DNA of 8,930 nt, from contig JARFRI010000288.1 in the NCBI GenBank assembly GCA_029287335.1, positions 1 to 8,930 of the forward strand. Direction: 5' to 3'. The position numbers and the translations under genes were made by a program. Shown in pieces: positions 5,942 to 8,930 of the stretch (the first letter of the stretch is position 1; every line of letters begins with the position of its first letter). Source of the DNA: Phycisphaera sp. GTDB taxonomy: Bacteria; Planctomycetota; Phycisphaerae; Phycisphaerales; Phycisphaeraceae. The notes beneath the pieces were generated by a model. The model was not told the origin of the DNA, did not search any database, and saw only the letters and a list, made by a program, of their open reading frames with translations.

Positions 5942-6613
5942 TTACTTCACGCGCAGCAGCGTGACGTATCGCTCCCGGTCGATACGCTTTTGCAGGGCTT
6001 CGATGCGTTTGCTGGTCTCGATCTGTGTTTGCAGGGCAAGCTCGTATTGGCGGTCGATCGTCCGCCGCTCCAGCCGGCTATCGCTGGTTTGTGGCAGGCT
6101 TCGGCGGGATTCCTGAAAGACTTGCAGTGCTTTCTGGGCCGCCTTCACTTCCTCTGCCGCCGATTCGGTAATCGACTGAGAAAAGGCAAGCTCATCCTTG
6201 AGGGCCTGTTTTGTCCGGGCTTCGAAAGCGGCTTTGAGCGTCTGGGTGGTCTGGTCGGCGAGCACCTTGACCGTGCCCTCGCCAATCCTTCCCGCGACCT
6301 CTCCGATCTCGACCGAAAATTTTACTTGCGTTGGTGACTCAAACGCATCGTCGGTATTGATCACGGCCATGACCGGGTAATCCAGTGATGGATCCACCAG
6401 CAACGCGCGCACAAGCTCGACCGACGGACGTGCCTCACCGTCTATGAAGACGGTTTTATCGCTGGGCTCAACGATGACCTCGGTCCGAACCGGCGGCCCG
6501 GCCGGCTCATTTTTAGCGCGATCGACATTGGTGTCTTGTTCTTCGCCGCCGCACCCGGCCAGAACCAGGCAGAGTGTCAGCAGAAAGATCCATCGTGTGA
6601 CTTGGTTTGGCAT
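5942..6613 (-). CDS. predicted lipoprotein with C-terminal coiled coil
   Basis: The protein has 223 residues. The N-terminus MPNQVTRW is followed by a hydrophobic stretch and a lipobox L18-A19-G20-C21, so it is expected to be cleaved before C21 and lipid-anchored. A short polar, Glu-rich linker follows to about residue 42. Residues about 43-120 look like a small alpha/beta domain (TEVIVEPSDKTVFIDGEARP, then YPVMAVINTDD). This is faintly like the periplasmic part of ExbD/TolR proteins, but I would not assign that. Residues about 122-215 are highly charged, Glu/Lys/Gln/Arg-rich and predicted helical, probably coiled coil. The start ATG at 6613 has GGGAG six bases upstream. It is the first gene of the probable minus-strand set with the dehydrogenase and the membrane protein. 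Function is unknown. Confidence 0.85.
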   Translation of the reverse strand: MPNQVTRWIFLLTLCLVLAGCGGEEQDTNVDRAKNEPAGPPVRTEVIVEPSDKTVFIDGEARPSVELVRALLVDPSLDYPVMAVINTDDAFESPTQVKFSVEIGEVAGRIGEGTVKVLADQTTQTLKAAFEARTKQALKDELAFSQSITESAAEEVKAAQKALQVFQESRRSLPQTSDSRLERRTIDRQYELALQTQIETSKRIEALQKRIDRERYVTLLRVK

Positions 6614-6637
6614 GATTCGCTCCCGGGGGCTCGCGCT

Positions 6638-6666
6638 ATCGTACCGCGCCCGCTACAATCTCCGAA
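6638..6666 (-). promoter_or_regulatory. candidate promoter of the lipoprotein gene
   Basis: On the minus strand, TTCGGA (6666-6661) and TACGAT (6643-6638) are separated by 17 bases. Both are weak matches to the sigma-70 consensus (three and four of six). It lies inside the 53-base divergent gap and overlaps the methyltransferase promoter, so the two could not be occupied at once. Confidence 0.3.
6652..6659 (+). promoter_or_regulatory. -10 element (GCTACAAT) of the methyltransferase gene, implying a leaderless mRNA
   Basis: TACAAT at 6654-6659 matches the -10 consensus at five of six positions and is preceded by GC, as at greA. Only seven bases separate it from the ATG at 6667, so transcription would start at or within a base or two of the A of the start codon. 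No Shine-Dalgarno lies in those seven bases. No good -35 is found 16-18 bases upstream. Confidence 0.55.
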
Positions 6667-7713
6667 ATGCCCGCGAACACCGCTAAGACATCTGCAACCA
6701 ACATCGACCGCAACACCATTGCTGGTGGGGACTGCATCAAGACGATGCGGGCTTGGCCCAAGGAATCGGTCGATCTGATCTTTGCCGACCCGCCCTACAA
6801 CATCGGGTTCAGCTATGACCAGTACAAGGACACACTCGACGACGACAAGTACATCGCCTGGACCGAGGACTGGATCAGCGCCGCGGCGGACCTGCTTGCG
6901 CCGACGGGCTCGATGTATATCCTCATCGGCGACGAGTACGCGGCCGAGACACGGCTGCACCTCAAGAAGTTGCAAAAAGAAGGCAAGCTGCTCTTCCGCA
7001 ACTGGATCGTCTGGCACTACACGTTTGGCCAGCGCTGCAAGATCAAGTTCAACCGCAGCCACGCCCACCTGTTTTATTGCGTGGGCAGCGCGGCATTGAA
7101 CACAAAGACGGGCAAGCCCAAGAGCAACATCACCGCGAACCCGCCGTTCACGTTTAACTACGACGCGGTGGCCGTGCCGTCGGCGAGGCTGACAACGTAC
7201 AAAGACTCGCGCTCGAATCAGCGCGGCAAGCTGCCCGACGACACGTGGTACCAACGCTTCCCGAATTCAAAGGACTGGTACCAGCGCCCGCAGGACGCGA
7301 TGGATGAATCGGCCAAGCGCATCGGCGACGACGTCGACCCCAACGCGCCCCAGGGCGGCTACTTCGACGCGGATTCGGATAGCTGGTACCTCTCGCGTTT
7401 GTGTGGCACGTTCAAAGAGCGCGAGCAATGGCACCCATGCCAGCTGCCCGAGGCGCTGCTCGAGCGCATCATCCTGACGAGCAGTAACGAAGGCGATCTG
7501 ATTTTCGATCCGTTTGCGGGTAGCGGGACGACCTTGGCCGTGGCCAATCGTTTGAAGCGCGACTGGCTTGGCACCGAGTTGAGCGACGAGTACCGCAAGA
7601 AGGCGCTCAAGCGCATCAAGGTGGCGGGCGAGCCCCAAGCCAAGCCGGGCAAGGTCGTGACCAAGAACGGCAAGCGGCCGGGCCGCAAGTCGTCAGACGC
7701 AAAACTTTCCTAA
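6667..7713 (+). CDS. beta-class site-specific DNA methyltransferase (orphan, amino-MTase)
   Basis: It uses S-adenosylmethionine to methylate an exocyclic amino group (N6-adenine or N4-cytosine) in a specific DNA sequence. The protein has 348 residues. Motif order is that of the beta class, as in CcrM/HinfI-type enzymes: catalytic DPPYNIGF (residues 41-48) first, HPCQLPEALLERII (256-269, motif X) next, and the cofactor-binding DPFAGSGTTL (281-290, motif I) last. A segment at about 185-245 with DDTWYQRFPNSKDWYQ and a second SDSWYLSRLCGTFKER is longer than in minimal members and may be part of target recognition. The last 30 residues are Lys/Arg-rich and perhaps contact DNA. No restriction endonuclease gene is adjacent, so it is likely an orphan with an epigenetic role; the target sequence cannot be read from the protein. 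The ATG at 6667 fits the -10 box seven bases upstream. Confidence 0.93.
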   Translation: MPANTAKTSATNIDRNTIAGGDCIKTMRAWPKESVDLIFADPPYNIGFSYDQYKDTLDDDKYIAWTEDWISAAADLLAPTGSMYILIGDEYAAETRLHLKKLQKEGKLLFRNWIVWHYTFGQRCKIKFNRSHAHLFYCVGSAALNTKTGKPKSNITANPPFTFNYDAVAVPSARLTTYKDSRSNQRGKLPDDTWYQRFPNSKDWYQRPQDAMDESAKRIGDDVDPNAPQGGYFDADSDSWYLSRLCGTFKEREQWHPCQLPEALLERIILTSSNEGDLIFDPFAGSGTTLAVANRLKRDWLGTELSDEYRKKALKRIKVAGEPQAKPGKVVTKNGKRPGRKSSDAKLS

Positions 7714-7806
7714 GTGCTGGAATAGCTCAACAAAATCAACGGTTGTCCCTTCGTGCCCGGCGTGTGCGGGGCCGACGAAACCCCCTTGTTTTTAAGGAGC
7801 TATGAC

Positions 7807-8352
7807 ATGCCACGAATCGAACCCCTTTCTGACGACCAAGCCACCGGGCAGGCCGCTGAACTGTTCAGCGCCATCACCCAAAAGATCGGCAAGGTCCCCA
7901 ACCTCTACCGGACCCTCGGCCAGGCGCCCTCGGTGCTTGCTGGGCTGTTACAGCTCGGCGAAACACTCGACGGCGGCTCGCTCTCGGCACCGGTCAAAGA
8001 ACAGATCGCCCTGCGCGTCGCCAACCGTAACAGCTGCGACTACTGCGAATCCGCCCACACCGCGATCGGCAAAATGGTCGGCCTAAGCGAAGAGCAAACC
8101 ATCGACGCGCGACAAGGCCAAGCCGACGACGATAAGGCACAGGCAGTCCTGAACCTGGTCGATGCCATCCTCGAACGCGAAGGTTTCGTCACGGATGACC
8201 AGCTCGCTGCGGCTCGCGATGCTGGTCTGAGCGATGCCGAGGTGCTCGAAGTCACCGGGCAGGTGGTCAAGAACTTTTTCACCAACTTCGTCAACCATAT
8301 CGCCCAGACCGAGGTCGACTTCCCGAAGATCAAGCAGTTGCAGGAAGCGTAA
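7807..8352 (+). CDS. carboxymuconolactone decarboxylase / AhpD-family protein (peroxidase-related)
   Basis: The start ATG at 7807 is fixed by AAGGAG at 7794-7799 and by the family N-terminus MPRIEPLSDDQA; an ATG five bases earlier is in another frame. The protein has 181 residues and is all-helical. The redox motif CDYCESAH (C77, C80, H84) follows KEQIALRVANRNS, which includes the upstream Glu of the AhpD-type Glu-Cys-Cys-His proton relay. Known family members reduce peroxides or peroxiredoxin partners, or decarboxylate lactones; the CxxC plus His favours a thiol-redox role. GKVPNLYRTLGQAPSVL (29-45) and NHIAQTEVDFP (163-173) are typical of this subgroup. It lies 93 bases after the methyltransferase. 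I see no clear terminator and no strong promoter in that gap, so read-through transcription is possible. A strong terminator follows it. Confidence 0.9.
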   Translation: MPRIEPLSDDQATGQAAELFSAITQKIGKVPNLYRTLGQAPSVLAGLLQLGETLDGGSLSAPVKEQIALRVANRNSCDYCESAHTAIGKMVGLSEEQTIDARQGQADDDKAQAVLNLVDAILEREGFVTDDQLAAARDAGLSDAEVLEVTGQVVKNFFTNFVNHIAQTEVDFPKIKQLQEA

Positions 8353-8381
8353 GTGATTGAATCAAAATCAAGTAACTAAAA

Positions 8382-8411
8382 AGCCCACGCCGTCACGGCG
8401 TGGGCTTTTTT
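8382..8411. terminator. strong bidirectional intrinsic terminator
   Basis: AGCCCACGCCG (8382-8392) and CGGCGTGGGCT (8396-8406) form a perfect eleven-pair stem with a three-base loop. It is flanked by A residues on the left and six T residues (8406-8411) on the right, so it can end transcription from both the AhpD-family gene (plus) and the gene ending at 8433 (minus). Between it and 8433 lies a short TTG-rich stretch with no gene. Confidence 0.93.
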
Positions 8412-8432
8412 GTTGTTGTGTTGTTGTTTTGC

Positions 8433-8930
8433 TTACTTGGTCGGGGCGTTGTGGAAGGTGTACCAGACTTCGTTGGACCACATCTTGTCGCCGTCCTTGG
8501 ACGTCGCGTCAGAGCGGATGTGGTAGACGTGGTTGGGCTTGCGATCGTCGTCGAGCAGCAGTTGCACGCTCATGCCGTCGTCGCTGGCGGTGACCTTCGA
8601 GACTTTGACGACTTGATCCTTGTCGTCCTTGGGGATCTTGGGTCCGCCGTAGCGCGGGGTTTGTTCGTAGGTCCATGCGTTGACGGCCCACTTGCTCAAG
8701 TCTTCGAGTTGTGCCTTGTCGACTGGCTTGGTGAAGGTGATCTTGAAGCCGTCCTTGGTGGCGTTGACGGAGGCGAACTCAAACGCGGCCTGGCCGGTCA
8801 GTCGCAGTCGTTGCAGGCCGGTCTTCTTGCCCTTCCAGGACCAGTTGCTTTTATGGCCCATGCAGCCGACGTAAAGCGCGCCGTCGGGTCCCCATGCGAG
8901 TCGGTTGGTGCCGGCCTCGAAGCCGTGGGA
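8433..8930 (-). CDS. C-terminal part of a large secreted sorbosone/glucose-dehydrogenase-like beta-propeller protein (5' end outside window)
   Basis: The frame is open from the right edge to TAA at 8433-8435, giving 165 residues of C-terminus. The first visible part, TNRLAWGPDGALYVG, is a blade motif typical of soluble sugar (glucose/sorbosone) dehydrogenase-like propellers. CMGHKSNWSWKGKKTGLQRL follows. The remainder is a beta-rich, Ig-like module (FKITFTKPVDKAQLEDLSKW, then YGGPKIPKDD, then NHVYHIRS and ending MWSNEVWYTFHNAPTK). As I recall, this arrangement is common in large exported proteins of planctomycetes and Bacteroidetes, often next to cytochrome c, ThuA-like or DUF1080 domains, but those parts would lie outside the window. 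The internal Met at 8861 is not the start, because the propeller motif continues upstream in the same frame. Enzymatic activity cannot be judged from this piece. Confidence 0.8.
   Translation of the reverse strand, partial: SHGFEAGTNRLAWGPDGALYVGCMGHKSNWSWKGKKTGLQRLRLTGQAAFEFASVNATKDGFKITFTKPVDKAQLEDLSKWAVNAWTYEQTPRYGGPKIPKDDKDQVVKVSKVTASDDGMSVQLLLDDDRKPNHVYHIRSDATSKDGDKMWSNEVWYTFHNAPTK

Noticed and set aside
6577..7254. Minus-strand open frame over the methyltransferase
   Set aside because: It lies opposite the DPPY region of a well-supported gene and also crosses the divergent promoter region.
8409..8430. TTG-rich simple repeat
   Set aside because: It is a short low-complexity run between a terminator and a stop codon, too short and irregular to treat as a functional repeat.

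Overview
The window is a compact, GC-rich (mostly 60-70% by eye) bacterial chromosomal segment. The organism is probably a planctomycete, perhaps class Phycisphaerae. This is an inference from the gene mix: a large secreted sorbosone-dehydrogenase-like protein, a membrane-anchored YceI/FGE-like fusion, a solitary S23-type four-helix-bundle gene, and GCTACAAT-type -10 boxes. No rRNA, tRNA or CRISPR array is visible.

Layout. Bases 1-1063 (minus) hold a nearly complete exported ApbE flavin transferase cut by the left edge. A 267-base divergent intergenic region follows, with a candidate promoter and a terminator-like hairpin. It leads to a 568-residue membrane-anchored protein (1331-3037, plus) that joins a YceI-like lipocalin domain, a coiled coil and a formylglycine-generating-enzyme-like domain lacking the catalytic cysteines. 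The whole space between this gene and the convergent greA gene is filled by a 461-base unit (3040-3500). That unit has 32-base inverted repeats at its ends and encodes one S23/four-helix-bundle protein. Its outermost bases supply the greA stop codon.

Next on the minus strand come greA (3498-3962) with a structured leader and a probable own promoter, then a likely three-gene set transcribed right to left: lipoprotein (5942-6613), D-2-hydroxyacid dehydrogenase (4943-5890) and a six-helix membrane protein (4091-4906). Divergent from the lipoprotein, with only 53 bases between start codons, is a beta-class orphan DNA methyltransferase (6667-7713, plus). Its mRNA is probably leaderless. It is followed by an AhpD/carboxymuconolactone-decarboxylase-family protein (7807-8352, plus), a strong bidirectional terminator, and the C-terminal end of a large secreted beta-propeller protein (8433-8930, minus) that runs off the right edge.

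How the genes relate. Most of the window looks like ordinary chromosomal housekeeping and cell-envelope genes; I see no defence island or biosynthetic cluster. The two most unusual items are the inverted-repeat-bounded S23 unit, built of degenerate TAGGGAN heptamers and fitted exactly between two convergent stop codons, and the YceI-coiled-coil-pseudo-FGE fusion protein.
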